Of a stretch of DNA of 64,000 nucleotides, positions 34,129 through 46,628 are shown in pieces; the first letter of the stretch is position 1; each line of letters starts with the position of its first letter. The position numbers and the translations under genes are program-made. This DNA comes from Lepiota brunneoincarnata. Taxonomy: Eukaryota; Basidiomycota; Agaricomycetes; Agaricales; Agaricaceae. The DNA lies in NCBI GenBank assembly GCA_023014365.1, contig JAEBUN010000020.1:186001-250000 (forward strand), read 5' to 3'. Below the pieces are notes generated by a model. It worked only from the letters and a program-made list of their open reading frames with translations. It was not told the DNA's origin and ran no database searches.

Positions 34129-34572
34129 ATGTGCAAGCATGAAGCGTGAGTTCTATTCCCTCTGAGTAAAGGCGATCTCTTTAACATATTCATCTCCAGT
34201 GTCGGTGACTACTACCGAGGATGCGGAGTGCGTTCTTGACACTTCCCACAGCGTGGTTTCCGTTGTTCTGATGTCAACCCCGGCAGCATTTCCACCTGAG
34301 GTACTACACCGGCCAGGTAACGGACTGCAACCTCGACGTTTGCAAAACCAGCAGCCGACACAAACACGGGAAGAGCGATTGCGAATGCCCGGAGGTGAGT
34401 AGCTTCCGTCCACTGTTCCCTTTTGGCGAGCTCCCTGTCAAAGTGGCTCATAATTGTGGTGCGGTGTGCGATCATTAAGCTCACTTGGTACTTTTAGGTC
34501 TTCACCGAGGACCGAAAGGTTCAGAACTTGTTTCAGACGCCGTTTCCCGAATGTCAACGCACCACGCGGTGA
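34129..34572 (+). CDS. 75-residue Cys/His-rich protein in four short exons
   Basis: Exons 34129-34145, 34200-34227, 34287-34394 and 34498-34572, all with GT-AG junctions; the exon sum is 228 nt, exactly 76 codons with the stop. The product begins MCKHEAVGDYYRGCGHFH, continues RYYTGQVTDCNLDVCKTSSR, then HKHGKSDCECPEVFTE, and ends PFPECQRTTR. Seven cysteines and five histidines spaced as C-x-H, C-G-H, D-C, V-C, C-E-C suggest a compact zinc- or disulphide-stabilised fold. No signal peptide, so cytosolic or nuclear. It resembles small uncharacterised Agaricomycete proteins of the MCKH...YYxGCGH type that I recall; no function is known to me. It has a good TATA/CT-rich promoter and no overlapping longer ORF. 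Confidence 0.75.
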
Positions 34573-35195
34573 ATCTCAGAGGCCCTCGCCGGTGGGTTAG
34601 AACGTCTCGCCGAACATTCTCCAGTTTGGTAATGAGTATATGCGCTGAGACGTGGGTACTGCCAGCGAGGTCGTGGTAGTCGAGATACTTTATTTATGCA
34701 TTGCACATCGCGCTTTCGTTATCGACACTTCTTGCACTATCGTGTAATTGGTTGCTTTGTTCCTAATCTGTGTAATTTTGTCTTAATGCTCTACACTGAG
34801 TCGATTTGTTCCATAGACACCGGAGCCGTGATTGAAGATGCCCCACCCGATCGACCGAAAAAATAAGGGACGGTGCCGGTGGTCTGTATATTTACGAGGA
34901 CTGAAAATAGTGCAGATTCATTGTCCTGATGGTCTTATCTGGGAAGAGGACTGGGCCGGGCGTGTGATTGTCCTCGTAATAGCACACCCCTGCAGCACTT
35001 GACCACTACCGCACACATACATTCGAGGTGGTAGCTACCCCTGTTCTCGACCCAAAACCCTTGACAACAATAGTTGTGAGAGCCAGTTACATAAATCACG
35101 TATGTGCTCGTGCCCTGTGTTCTCCTGAGAATCGCATCAACCGTCATCTGCCTCGAGACTCCATACCATCGTATCTCCTCCGTTCAGGTTAATCC
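34573..35195. other. Intergenic, small Cys/His gene to proline-rich gene
   Basis: Holds the 3' flank of the upstream gene and the promoter of the next. No motif or repeat seen. Confidence 0.35.
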
Positions 35196-36244
35196 ATGCC
35201 GTCTTGTAAGTGTTCATCTCGTACGCATTTTGCATCAGTACTCACAGATGTCTAGTTGCTGAGCTCAAGGCCAAAGCTGCCAAGGCTACGAATACGGGAG
35301 TTGGGAAGCTACAGAATGTCCGAGATCGCAATACCAGGTACGACTCTCCGTAACGATCATTACCGAATGGACAATGAAAAAAAAATGCATGACAGCGTCC
35401 CAATGAAAAACACAAATTGGGATCCATACAACGGCGCTCCTCCTCCCCCTCCGGCTCCACCCAGAGTCAACCCCAACAACAAGCCTTCGGGGCCCCTTGC
35501 GTCCTTTCCACCGCCGCCGAGTCGCACTGGATCGACCTCGGTTGTGTCTGGATCTGCAAGCCCTGCGCCCCTGAGTCGTACATCCAGCACTGCGTCCAAC
35601 GTTACTGCCCCGCCCCCGCCTTTACCAGTTCGAGGGGCTCCAGCAGGCGCACCACCTCTCCCAAGCAGGAACAATTCATTCTTACCGCCTCCGCTGCCGA
35701 ATCGCAGTACATCTACATCCCCTGCATCATTCCACTCGGCTGTATCTTCCTTACCCTCTCCTCCAGCCCCTCCTCCAGCTCGTTCATTGGGATCTGCTTC
35801 GCCGCCTGTGCCCCTCCCACCCCCAACCAGAGCTTTCTCAGTTGTCAAGTCACCGCCAGCACCGCCTCCGACGACGAATAATGCTACCAAGCCAACGCCA
35901 TCCCCAACGCCAGCCTTTTCCTCTCCTGTCTTTCCTTCTCGCGGACCTCTCAAACATTCCCCAGCATTCCCTACAGAACCAGGTTCCGATTCACAGGCAG
36001 AGGAAAGACATGGAGCTGAGATAGGCTGGGCTAATCTATCGGAGGAAGATAAGGAGGTTTTCTTCGGTTGGCTTGACGAGTTCTTTTCCGGGATGCTAGG
36101 AGTCGAAGTAGGACCTTCGAAAGGCGTTGGTTCAGACTCTTCACCGGGCACCCGCCCAGCTGTATGAGTTTTTGCCCATTAGTAACCATAGTCTGATAAA
36201 CATCCCATTTTTAGGCGAAACCAACAAACTGGACAAGAGCATGA
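35196..36244 (+). CDS. Proline-rich cytoskeleton-type protein
   Basis: Exons 35196-35205, 35256-35337, 35396-36161 and 36215-36244, 295 residues. The N-terminus reads MPSFAELKAKAAKATNTGVG and KLQNVRDRNTSVPMKNTNWD, an amphipathic basic helix. A long proline-rich middle follows with repeated PPPPPAPP, PPPLP and PPLPSRNNS blocks (potential SH3 or profilin ligands), then a C-terminal acidic helix WANLSEEDKEVFFGWLDEFF. Likely an actin-cytoskeleton or endocytosis adaptor binding SH3 or profilin partners; inferred from composition, not a named family. The last splice is uncertain: an alternative reading of 36215-36274 would give QEHEQQFDGDWDYV instead of the AKPTNWTRA ending chosen here. Confidence 0.65.
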
Positions 36245-36442
36245 ACAGCAATTTGATGGTGATTGGGACTATGTAAGTATCCGAAAAATCAGGAGAGTAG
36301 ATTGGATTGGAATACATAGTATTGTATGCTATTTAATACACGCGAGGATGGTGGGCCGGTAATTCAGATTGAATAACACAGGCACAGATGGCCATTCTTT
36401 TTGGAAACAGCGGTGCCACAGGACATATATAATGTATGTATG

Positions 36443-37809
<1,367 letters not shown>

Positions 37810-38157
37810 GGTGGTGGAGGAAGGAAACGTCGAAGCGAGGGGAAGTCAAGAAAATATCAAAGCTTGTAGGAGGTCATGTGACAGTGTGTAAGTTGAAAAG
37901 AAATCGAGCTGCGCTGAACGCTGCAGGCCTCAGGGAACAAGCAAACCAGACGCGGACACTTTCTACGGCTTTCTCAAATCCTTCCCCTCATCCGTGGCGA
38001 AAGTTCCTCGCAAACGTCAAGTTGCAATTACTCTTGGAATTTTCAGCAGGTGTCGTCTACTTCCGATGACTCGCTTGACATACATCAAACCCTTTCCTTC
38101 ATTCAGCCACAACGCTAAGGAGATTCCGGCCCAGCTGTGGGACCTCGACTCATATAA

Positions 38158-39972
38158 ATGGCATTCTCACTCGTCGACGAAATCAATACCAATCACGTTC
38201 CAACCCGCCAGGAAGCCAGGGCTATCGGCAAGTTGCTAGCGGGGGCGGTGGAGAGGCTCTGCTGTCTCGATGATGAGGCAATTCAGTTGCAAACCAGACT
38301 CGACAACCTTACCTCCAGGTTAGAGTGTTTGAGTAAGGACCTCGAAGCTCACAGGTGCTTGCTCTCACCCACTCGTCGACTCCTTCCCGAAATCCTTCAG
38401 GAAATATTCTGTCACTGCCTTCCAACTGCACACAATTCTGTGATGAGCAGTAGAGAAGCACCACTCATACTAGGCCGCGTCTGCAGCCATTGGCGGCAGG
38501 TTGCCTTTTCCACACCGAGGCTATGGGCTTCCATCCATATCGTTATCCCTTCCTGGCTGGATCCTCCTCGCTCCTCAGAGGCGCTGAGGCACCAGGCTAT
38601 CTCTGCTTGGCTCGTTCGCTCGGGGGCTCTTCCTCTCTCTACATCTATTACCTCACCCAGGGGTTGGCCCATGGACCCAACAGTTGCAATCAATGCCAAG
38701 CTGCAACTCTACCTCGATCTTGTCTCACCCTTCACCTCCAGGTGGAAATCGATCCACTTCGAGTTCCACCAATTTGATTGGACAGTGTTTTTCAACCGGT
38801 ACAATGCTTCCGATTTGCCCTGGTTGGAGACCTTCCACGTTTCGGGTGACCAGCTCTTGGAGTTACTACATGGTTACGTTTCACTCGATCTCGTTGCTCC
38901 CGCCAGGGAGAACGGCGTCCTCCTAGCACCTCGACTTCGGGTTCTATCGATGCCTAATTATCGGACACAGATTTTGCAATTCCGCATTAAGTGGAATAAT
39001 ATTACAGGGCTCAATCTGTCTTGCCTCGCCGAGCCACTCGAAGATGTCATAAGGGCCCTCCAGTTGTGCCCCAATCTTAAATTTTGCTCCTTAGCTATGC
39101 CCGATCCAGGCGCTGCTACCGTTATCAACCCACACAATCTCATGAAGATAGTGTTACCAAAGCTTCATTCGCTACGGCTCATAGACAGGGCCCTTACAGG
39201 TGAATATGCAGCGCGTCTGACTGCAAGCTTGTATACACCCGAGCTCCGCCACCTCACTTACGAACGAATCCATTTGTGGCCGGCATCATCAGAACAGGAA
39301 CTATCATCACACGATCAGCGTCTGGCCGACTCCCTTACTCTATTCTTCAGCAGATTGATCAACCCGCTCCGGGAACTGGACCTATATGCTTATTCATTAT
39401 CAGGGGAAAGCGTAATGAAGATATTGAGTCTTCTGCCTGGGTTGAAGAGGCTGTCGATAAGGAGTCATGGAAGACCCGACCCAAATCCACGCTATCCCCC
39501 TTTCCCTTTCCCGCTCCAACTCTTCTTATTCAAGGATCAACCGCTGACGATGCTAACGCCCCAGGACATTTCTAATGCCAACAATATTGACAGGTCGCCT
39601 GACGCGGACGCGGACGACATGGGGCTTCCATTAGCTCCAGGAAGCTGCCTTTGCCCCGAGCTCGAGATTTTTCATTGCACGGGAGCCATGTTCTCTCAAG
39701 CCAAAATGATCGAATTCCTCCATTCCCGATCGATAAACCATCAAATGTTTAGGATTACCCACCTCCGACATGTCAGCGTCTCCTTTGTATCTGGTCGGGA
39801 AAGATCAGAAGAGACGATGGACCACATAAACGTTTTGCAAAGGGAGACAGGCATGGTTGTAGACGTCTATTACCCACCCTCATACGACCTTCCCGCTGTC
39901 AAGGCGGCTGATTATTCACCTTACGATGGGCTGGAACGAAATCAGGAGTCACCGGACTACTTTGGATTTTAG
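38158..39972 (+). CDS. F-box-like protein, family member 3
   Basis: Intronless, 604 residues. MAFSLVDEINTNHVPT signature, then a coiled coil with LCCLDDEAIQLQTRLDNL (about 38-75), F-box-like RRLLPEILQEIFCHCLP, APLILGRVCSHWRQVAFSTPRLWAS, leucine-rich body, CPELEIFHCTGAMFSQ, tail YSPYDGLERN. Predicted SCF adaptor as for the other members. It is on the opposite strand to DIM1, 348 bp apart start to start. Confidence 0.82.
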   Translation: MAFSLVDEINTNHVPTRQEARAIGKLLAGAVERLCCLDDEAIQLQTRLDNLTSRLECLSKDLEAHRCLLSPTRRLLPEILQEIFCHCLPTAHNSVMSSREAPLILGRVCSHWRQVAFSTPRLWASIHIVIPSWLDPPRSSEALRHQAISAWLVRSGALPLSTSITSPRGWPMDPTVAINAKLQLYLDLVSPFTSRWKSIHFEFHQFDWTVFFNRYNASDLPWLETFHVSGDQLLELLHGYVSLDLVAPARENGVLLAPRLRVLSMPNYRTQILQFRIKWNNITGLNLSCLAEPLEDVIRALQLCPNLKFCSLAMPDPGAATVINPHNLMKIVLPKLHSLRLIDRALTGEYAARLTASLYTPELRHLTYERIHLWPASSEQELSSHDQRLADSLTLFFSRLINPLRELDLYAYSLSGESVMKILSLLPGLKRLSIRSHGRPDPNPRYPPFPFPLQLFLFKDQPLTMLTPQDISNANNIDRSPDADADDMGLPLAPGSCLCPELEIFHCTGAMFSQAKMIEFLHSRSINHQMFRITHLRHVSVSFVSGRERSEETMDHINVLQRETGMVVDVYYPPSYDLPAVKAADYSPYDGLERNQESPDYFGF

Positions 39973-40620
39973 GGGTTGCAGTCGCTTTTCGACTGGCTCG
40001 TGTGCTTGTGTGATTTGCGTGTACGGAAGGTATTGATTTGCTCAAGCCCGATAGGGACATCCTTTGGTAATAAACACTGAAGTTCCTACATCCCGGCCCC
40101 AGTTGTAGGCATACCTAAGAGCAGAGCAAAAATTAATTACCATCGTACCCGCGCGACCTCACGGCTTTCAGGCACTGAGAACGCCTTACGGATGGTTTCG
40201 TCGTATGTCATTCAAATTTCTCAATGCTGGGTTCCCATGGCAGGCGAACTTTGAAAGGACATGGTGGCGGCCATCACGGTCATTAGGGGCATTCAATTCC
40301 TTTCACGACGGACATGCTTTCAACAGGGCCCGAGCTCTTGAGGGTCTCCTGTTCGTGCTCTTACGAGGTTTGAAGCGCTACTAACGAAAGATCCGTGACC
40401 TGATCACCCAGCTCCCGCCATAACCGATATTGTCCAGTAACAACTGCCTCTCGTAAGTACTCACGGTATCCCCTATTGTCAATAAGTTGGCTACCAACCA
40501 CGAAGCAGACGATCTCACGAAGAGACAGAGGCCGCTGGAACGGAAACTCCATGATGCAGTTGGTCCGCTCTAGCTTAAGCTTGCCAGCGGTCGACCAGTT
40601 GATCAAGAGGTGCTAGCGAG
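39973..40620. other. Intergenic, F-box 3 to F-box relic
   Basis: No gene. The missing 5' half of the relic at 40621 cannot be recognised here in any frame. Confidence 0.35.
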
Positions 40621-41589
40621 GTGGTACTCGCTATGTGTGCGAACAACGTGTCAACGATCTGGCAATGCCAGATAAGGTGGGATAGGCTCACTTACCTTCG
40701 CCTTTCGGGGAGTGCCTACAGCGATTGGCAGTGGGAACTTGAAGACACTATGAAAACCTTGATATTGTGCCCCAACCCAGGGACCTGTTCCATTTCCCTT
40801 TCAAATTCACGTTTTTTAAACAGGTTATATGCTCCGAGCCTTCGCCATTTCGGATACGGCAAGAAACCTAACTGCTTGACCCCCGAGTCAACAACAATTC
40901 CGGCCACTCATTTTCTCGGTGCCCTCTCTACATTTCTTGATAAATTGATGCACCCTCTTGAAGAGTTGGAGTTGGCTGTGGAATCATTCTCAGAAACGAC
41001 TATGTTTGATATCTTAGGAATATTGCCCGAATTGAAGCGATTGTCACTCAGGAGTGCCTCGAGGGAATCTGAACTTACGCACGCCCAGATTATCTCCGGT
41101 ATTTTCCTCTTTCGGAATCGCCACTTGGAGCACTGACTCTTCGGGTCGGTCCCCAGAGCAGTGGGGTATTACATCAGGAATAGTGGGGACAATAATTATC
41201 AGGCGTCCCTGGCACTGCAAGATCCCAGGCCAAGTCTCGACCCTCTTTCCATCCCCCTCGTCTCCCGCCATAAAAGCGGACGTCGCAACCCCGAGACATC
41301 TGTGTCCAAAACTCGAGGTATCTCACTGCGTAAACGCCAAATTCTCTGATTCCATCATCCTCAACTTTCTCCATTCGCATTCTGGAAGTAAGGGAACATC
41401 CGGTGCATCGCCGCTAAGGATGGTCGACATCATCGTTGTCGCCAGCAAACAGGCATCCAGATAGGCGAGGGAATTTCTGCGAACCTCACCTACATGCTCC
41501 CAACCAAAATATCCCTGCATTCCAACCAAATCCGATTTATATATTCGCCATATGACGGTCTGCGGAGGTTTGGAATGACAGTTGAATAA
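40621..41589 (+). pseudogene. F-box family relic, 5'-truncated and frameshifted
   Basis: The translation matches the C-terminal half of members 4 and 5: IRWDRLTYLRLSGSAYSD, MKTLILCPNPGTCSISLSNS, LMHPLEELELAVESFSE, ELKRLSLRS, and then in another frame CPKLEVSHCVNAKFSDSIIL and finally YSPYDGLRRFG. The F-box half is absent, there is a stop after FLFRNRHLEH near 41134, and the frame changes at least twice. A relic of a tandem duplicate. Confidence 0.8.
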
Positions 41590-42078
41590 ACGCAAAACCT
41601 GTTTCAAAATCTCAGTGAAATTGTCCACATAAGGTCACTTACACGGTAGAATCTGCGGAGCGGGGTGTCCTGTTTTCAGAGGTATTGAACACGTATGTAT
41701 AAGTCTGAGAGACAGACGCTTGACGTCGCAAGATAGTGTATGTACCTTCGCACAATGCGATTAGATAAGGAGTACATTTATCTGTGTTTCGGAACCACCA
41801 ACAAATAAAATCGTGATACTCAGCAAGAGTCTTTACCACATAAACAACCACAGCACCTGTAAAAGAATTCCTCGTTGAAGTTCTCAGGCGCCACAAGGTT
41901 TCTTGATGCTTCGCCTTTCAAAAGGGAGGTTTCACACGCTTGTACCCTTATCGCGTACCTGTGACTCGATGCGTACTGTATGTACATACATATGATCCGC
42001 CATGATAGGCCGGGCGCTTCAACAGACGCCCACCCTTTGCTTATAAAGGGACAGGGTGGCCACTGTTTCCTCGTGCTC
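41590..42078. other. Intergenic, relic to F-box 4
   Basis: No gene. A TATA-like ttataaag at 42041-42048 lies about 30 bp before the start of member 4. Confidence 0.35.
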
Positions 42079-43997
42079 ATGATGTTTCCGACCGTCCATA
42101 AGCTCAACTCCAACTATGTTCCAACGATCACTGAGGCAGCCATTCTCAGGACGAGATTGGCAGAGCCAGAACAGCGACTTAACCATCTCAATACAACGAT
42201 CAGCGAGCTCCAACAAAAGCTCGTCCAGCTCACCGACGAGAAAAAACTACGGGAACGACAAGCTCAGATATTTAAGAGCTGCAATCGCACCCATTCGGCG
42301 GCTCCTCCCGGAAATCCTCCAAGAGATATTCATCCACTGCCTTCCGTCAACGCACAACTCGGTGATGAGCCACAGCGAGGCACCACTTTTGTTGGATCAG
42401 GTCTGCAGTCAGTGGAGGCGGATTGCGCACAGGACCCCGCATCTCTGGGCGTCCATCCACATCGTCATAAACCGAATGGTCGTGAGCTCTCCTACCAAAT
42501 CGCACTACTTTGCGCAGATATCATCCTGGCTCTCGCGTTCAGGCGCTCTTCCACTATCCATCTCTGTTGCATTCCCTGGTGAATCTGACGATGTTCACGC
42601 TCTGAACAACACAGTTGTGCAACCTTACCTGGACCTTCTTGCACCCTTTGCACACCGTTGGAGATCCCTATGCTTGTCAATCCCAAGTTTTGACTGGTCA
42701 GGGTTCCTCAATCAGCACCGTGCAGATGATGTGCCTTTGTTGGAAGACATCCACGTTGAGGGGGTCATGTTCGTCATGAGTGCCTCAGGGGGCTGGTGTT
42801 TTGGGGTTTTGGACGATGCTAAGCTCGCAAGGGACAACAACCTTTTCCAGGCGCCTCGACTGAGGTCGCTGTCGATTCTCTACTGGGCAGGAATCTGGCG
42901 GGTCCCGATCAGATGGGGTGACCTTACCGGTCTTTGTTTATCAGGGATATTGGGATATTATTGGCGGTGGGAGATTGGGGATGTCATGAAGACTTTGGCG
43001 TTGTGCCCCAACTTGGAGACCTGTTTCATTTCCCTCGTGAATTCGTATGTCCAGGCTCCGTCCGAGTCGGACGCACAGAACCCCACGATGGACGTTTACT
43101 TGCCTAAACTTCGCTCGCTGTCAATAGAGGATGATTACCATCTAACCTTTTCTTCGTCTGATCTACTGAAGAGGTTACATGCACCAAATCTTCGCCAGCT
43201 TGGATACGGCAAGAGATGTCCCAGTTCGGAACAAGTGTGGGCACCACCAATATGCGTTCTCGATGCTCTTTCCGCCTTCCTCGACAGATTAATCCACCCA
43301 CTTGAAGGGCTGGAGTTGATACTGGGAACCCTTGTCCGAAGCATTGGGCATCAGGATCCTGGAGATGTTGCCTGGGTTGAAGCGATTGTCGCTCAGGACA
43401 CCCTCGACAGGTGCCGATCTCGCATATTTCCATCCCTCAACATTCTTGGGCTTCCCAGGTGATTTTCTGTTTCGGGACAGATTCCTGAGGAAATTTACGT
43501 CTGGAGATGATGATGACGAGAATAACAGCGGTAGCGACGACCTAGGCTCTGAAGCGCGATATCTCAGATGGCCTCCTGACCCATCGCCATCGCCGCCGCC
43601 ACCACCACTTTACCCACTTTCCCCACTTCCTTCTCGCCCCATCGTGGGTCAAGCTTGTCTCTGTCCCAAACTCGAAGTCTTCCACTGCGCGGGCGCCAAA
43701 TTCTCTGACTCCTCCATCCTCGATTTCCTCCGCTCCCGTTCCGCGACCTTGAGAATGGTTGATATCACTATTTTCAAGCAGGGTAGGGTGTCTGGAAAGA
43801 CGAGGAAAAAGATAAGGTCTTTGGAGGCCGAGGCGGGGATGTCTGTGTACCTGACCTTCATACCCCCTTTGCAAAATGCGTCTTCCATATTCCAATTGCA
43901 ACCGAGGTATTCGCCATATGATGGATTACGTGAGTTGAAAGAGGGACCGTTGCTCCTGGTTGGGAACGGGACGGATTTGTCACTTGTGCTGTTGTGA
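42079..43997 (+). CDS. F-box-like protein, family member 4 (two 1-nt insertions)
   Basis: Closest to member 5. Starts MMFPTVHKLNSNYVPT, then a coiled coil (SELQQKLVQLTDEKK); the frame breaks near 42254 where gggaacgac replaces gggacgac of member 5. It continues RRLLPEILQEIFIHCLP and HSEAPLLLDQVCSQWRR, then a leucine-rich body to LEGLELILG, where a second extra base (ctgggaacc versus ctagaaccc near 43324) shifts the frame. Beyond that RILEMLPGLKRLSLR, an acidic DDDDENNSGSDD insert, CPKLEVFHCAGAKFSDSS and YSPYDGLRELK are all conserved. Both differences are single surplus bases against an intact paralogue. It could be a young pseudogene or a correct gene with sequence errors. Confidence 0.75.
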
Positions 43998-44537
43998 GAC
44001 TTGGAGAAGAGTATTAGCAGCCAAAAATATTATAAATTCAATACGGGGGGTCACCACGGGCGTGATGAGGTCTAGACTAGTAGTGGTTGCACCACTATTG
44101 TCGGTGCCGACATGCTTGCGAGTAAAATAAATGCATAGATCCAATCGTTGCCCCCTTCCCCCGAGCGATTATCTCTACGAATATCCAGTGGAGGGACGGT
44201 GGAGGGGAAGTGGGATTATCCACAAATCGCTGCAAGTTATGGGACGCTTCCTCTCACTGCATCAAGGACCAGGTCGGCTTCGGATGTGAGCAAGTGGACC
44301 CGTAAGCTCCGATTCTGTCAACCGTAAAATATTTGCAGTAGGAAATGCAAGACGCCCCCCCTGAGATTAAAGCATAAAGACACATCATAGAGCGTTGGCA
44401 TTCATAATAATCGAAAGTCCGCTAACCCCACAAGGAACATGTATTGTCAGCACCTATGGTTCCGATTCCTGTCATGATGGCTAAGCGTTGCAAAGGACCC
44501 CCTCCCAACTTTGCTTACATCTGCTTTCCTCACGATC
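43998..44537. other. Intergenic, F-box 4 to F-box 5
   Basis: Nothing recognised beyond short random ORFs. Confidence 0.35.
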
Positions 44538-46445
44538 ATGGTGTTTTCGATCGTCAACAAGTTCAACTCCAACTATGTTCCAACGCACGCTGAGGCAGCC
44601 ATTCTCAGGAAGAGAATGGTAGAGCCAGAACAGCGGCTTCGCCATCTCAATACGACGATCAGCGAGCTCCAACGAAGACTCGCCCAACTCACTGACGAGA
44701 AAAAGCTACGGGACGACAAGCTCAGATATCTAAGAGCTGCAATCGCACCCATTCGGCGACTCCTCCCGGAAATCCTCCAAGAGATATTCGTCCACTGCCT
44801 TCCGTCAATGCACAACTCGGTGATGAGCCGCAGCGAGGCACCACTTTTGTTGGGTCAGGTCTGCAGTCAGTGGAGGCGGATCGCGCATGGAACTCCGCGT
44901 CTCTGGGCGTCCATCCACATTGTCATAAGCCGAACGCCCAACAGCTCCCCTACAAAATCATGCCGCTTTGAGCAGATCTCATCCTGGCTTTCGCGTTCAG
45001 GTGCTCTCCCACTATCCATCTCCATCGCGTTCCTCGGTGAACTTTATAACGTCGAAATTCCGAATAATCCAGTGGCTCGGCCCTACTTGGACCTTCTCAC
45101 ACCTTTTGCACACCGATGGAGATCGATATACTTGTTCATCCCGGGATTTGACTGGTTAGAGTTCCTCGATCAGTACAATGCGAGTGATGTACCTTTGTTG
45201 GAAAGGATCCACGTCGAAGGGGCGGCGCTCGCCATGGGTGCCTTGGGAGTCAGTGCTGATGGAGTTCCAAAGGAGCACACCAGGCTCGCGAGGGATAACA
45301 ACTTTTTTCAAGCACCTCAACTGAGGTCATTATCGATCCCCTACTGGGCAGGAATCTGGCGGTTCCCATTGAGATGGGGTGACCTCACTGGCCTTTGTTT
45401 GGCGGGGAAAGCGGCATGGCGATGGGAGGTTGGGGATATTATGAAAACCTTGGCGTCGTGCCCCAATCTGGAGACCTGCTTCATTTCCCTCGTGAATTCG
45501 TATGCCTTGGCTCCGCCCGAGGAACCAGACGTAGCGCCGAGCCTCACGATGAATGTATATTTACCTAAACTCCGCTCACTATCGATAGAGGACAATTACG
45601 ATCAAACCTTTCCTTCATCCAATCTACTGGAGGGGTTGCATGCGCCTAACCTTCGTCATCTCGGATATGACAAGAGGACGGATCCTAACGTTTTCTGGCA
45701 AAATATGTGGACACCACCAATGCACATTCTCGATGCCATCGCCGCCTTTCTTGGCAGGTTAATACACCCACTTGAAGAGCTGGAACTGATACTAGAACCC
45801 CTGTCCGAGGCAATAGGTATCGGGATCCTGGAGATGTTGCCTGAATTGAAACGGCTATCACTCAGAGCCACCTCAATGGGACCTGACCTTACACATGTCC
45901 ATCTCTCGACCCCTTGGAGCATCTTTGATATTATCCTGTTTCGGGATCGACACTTGAAGAGATTTACATCTCGAGATGATGATGGTGGTGGTGGTGGTGG
46001 TGGGGGCAGCGAGAGTGACAGTGATAACGACAACGATGGTTCCCCCAACCTGCCAACTACCGAATGGCCTCATAACTCCTCATCACCATCTCTACCATCG
46101 CTACAACCTCTTCTCCCTCTTCCTCCTCGTTCTGCTGCAGGTCGAGCTTGTCTCTGTCCCAAACTCGAAGTATTCCACTGCACAGGTGCTAAATTCTCTA
46201 ATTATGCCATCCTCAATTTCCTCCGGTCTCGTTCCAAGAGCTTGAGAATGGTTGATATCACCGTTACCAGGAATGGTGGGGTGTCTAGGAAGACGAGGGA
46301 TAGCATACAGGCGTTGGAGGCTGGGACGGGCATGTTTGTGAACCTCGCCTGTACGCCTCCCTTCCAGTCCGTGCCTTTTACATTCCCATCGAACTTGGGG
46401 TATTCGCCGTATGATGGTTCGCATATGGCTGGGGTGGGCTCGTGA
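44538..46445 (+). CDS. F-box-like protein, family member 5
   Basis: Intronless, 635 residues; start set at MVFSIVNKFNSNYVPT because it aligns with members 3, 4 and 6 (an in-frame ATG lies 27 nt upstream). Coiled coil about 20-65, F-box-like RRLLPEILQEIFVHCLP, SEAPLLLGQVCSQWRRIAHG, leucine-rich body, a low-complexity acidic/glycine insert (nine Gly from a GGT repeat, then SESDSDNDNDGS, about residues 485-510), CPKLEVFHCTGAKFSN, tail YSPYDGSHMAG. Tandem to member 4 and its nearest relative. Likely SCF substrate adaptor; substrate unknown. Confidence 0.82.
   Translation: MVFSIVNKFNSNYVPTHAEAAILRKRMVEPEQRLRHLNTTISELQRRLAQLTDEKKLRDDKLRYLRAAIAPIRRLLPEILQEIFVHCLPSMHNSVMSRSEAPLLLGQVCSQWRRIAHGTPRLWASIHIVISRTPNSSPTKSCRFEQISSWLSRSGALPLSISIAFLGELYNVEIPNNPVARPYLDLLTPFAHRWRSIYLFIPGFDWLEFLDQYNASDVPLLERIHVEGAALAMGALGVSADGVPKEHTRLARDNNFFQAPQLRSLSIPYWAGIWRFPLRWGDLTGLCLAGKAAWRWEVGDIMKTLASCPNLETCFISLVNSYALAPPEEPDVAPSLTMNVYLPKLRSLSIEDNYDQTFPSSNLLEGLHAPNLRHLGYDKRTDPNVFWQNMWTPPMHILDAIAAFLGRLIHPLEELELILEPLSEAIGIGILEMLPELKRLSLRATSMGPDLTHVHLSTPWSIFDIILFRDRHLKRFTSRDDDGGGGGGGGSESDSDNDNDGSPNLPTTEWPHNSSSPSLPSLQPLLPLPPRSAAGRACLCPKLEVFHCTGAKFSNYAILNFLRSRSKSLRMVDITVTRNGGVSRKTRDSIQALEAGTGMFVNLACTPPFQSVPFTFPSNLGYSPYDGSHMAGVGS
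45984..46007 (+). repeat. In-frame GGT microsatellite inside F-box 5
   Basis: Consecutive ggt/ggg codons give a run of nine glycines in the acidic insert. The same place in member 4 has an Asp/Glu/Asn run instead. Confidence 0.7.
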
Positions 46446-46628
46446 ACGTTGTAATCACATATATGAATAGTCTTGTGGCTTCGAGAAGAGCATAAATTGC
46501 GTTGAAAATCTGGGCCCAAATACACGCTAACTGCTGTCAGACGCAAATAGATAAGTACAATAGGTATGGATCTAAAGAACAAGACCACTAAGGCAGAATC
46601 TAAGCTGGTCAAACGCTGACAAAACCTT

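Noticed and set aside
35360..36151. 263-codon minus-strand Gly-rich ORF
   Set aside because: Antisense of the proline-rich gene; the plus-strand reading has proper splice sites and a conserved-looking N-terminus.
38150..38157. TATA-like sequence immediately before the F-box 3 start codon
   Set aside because: It touches the ATG, leaving no room for a transcription start and leader, so it is unlikely to be a functional TATA box.
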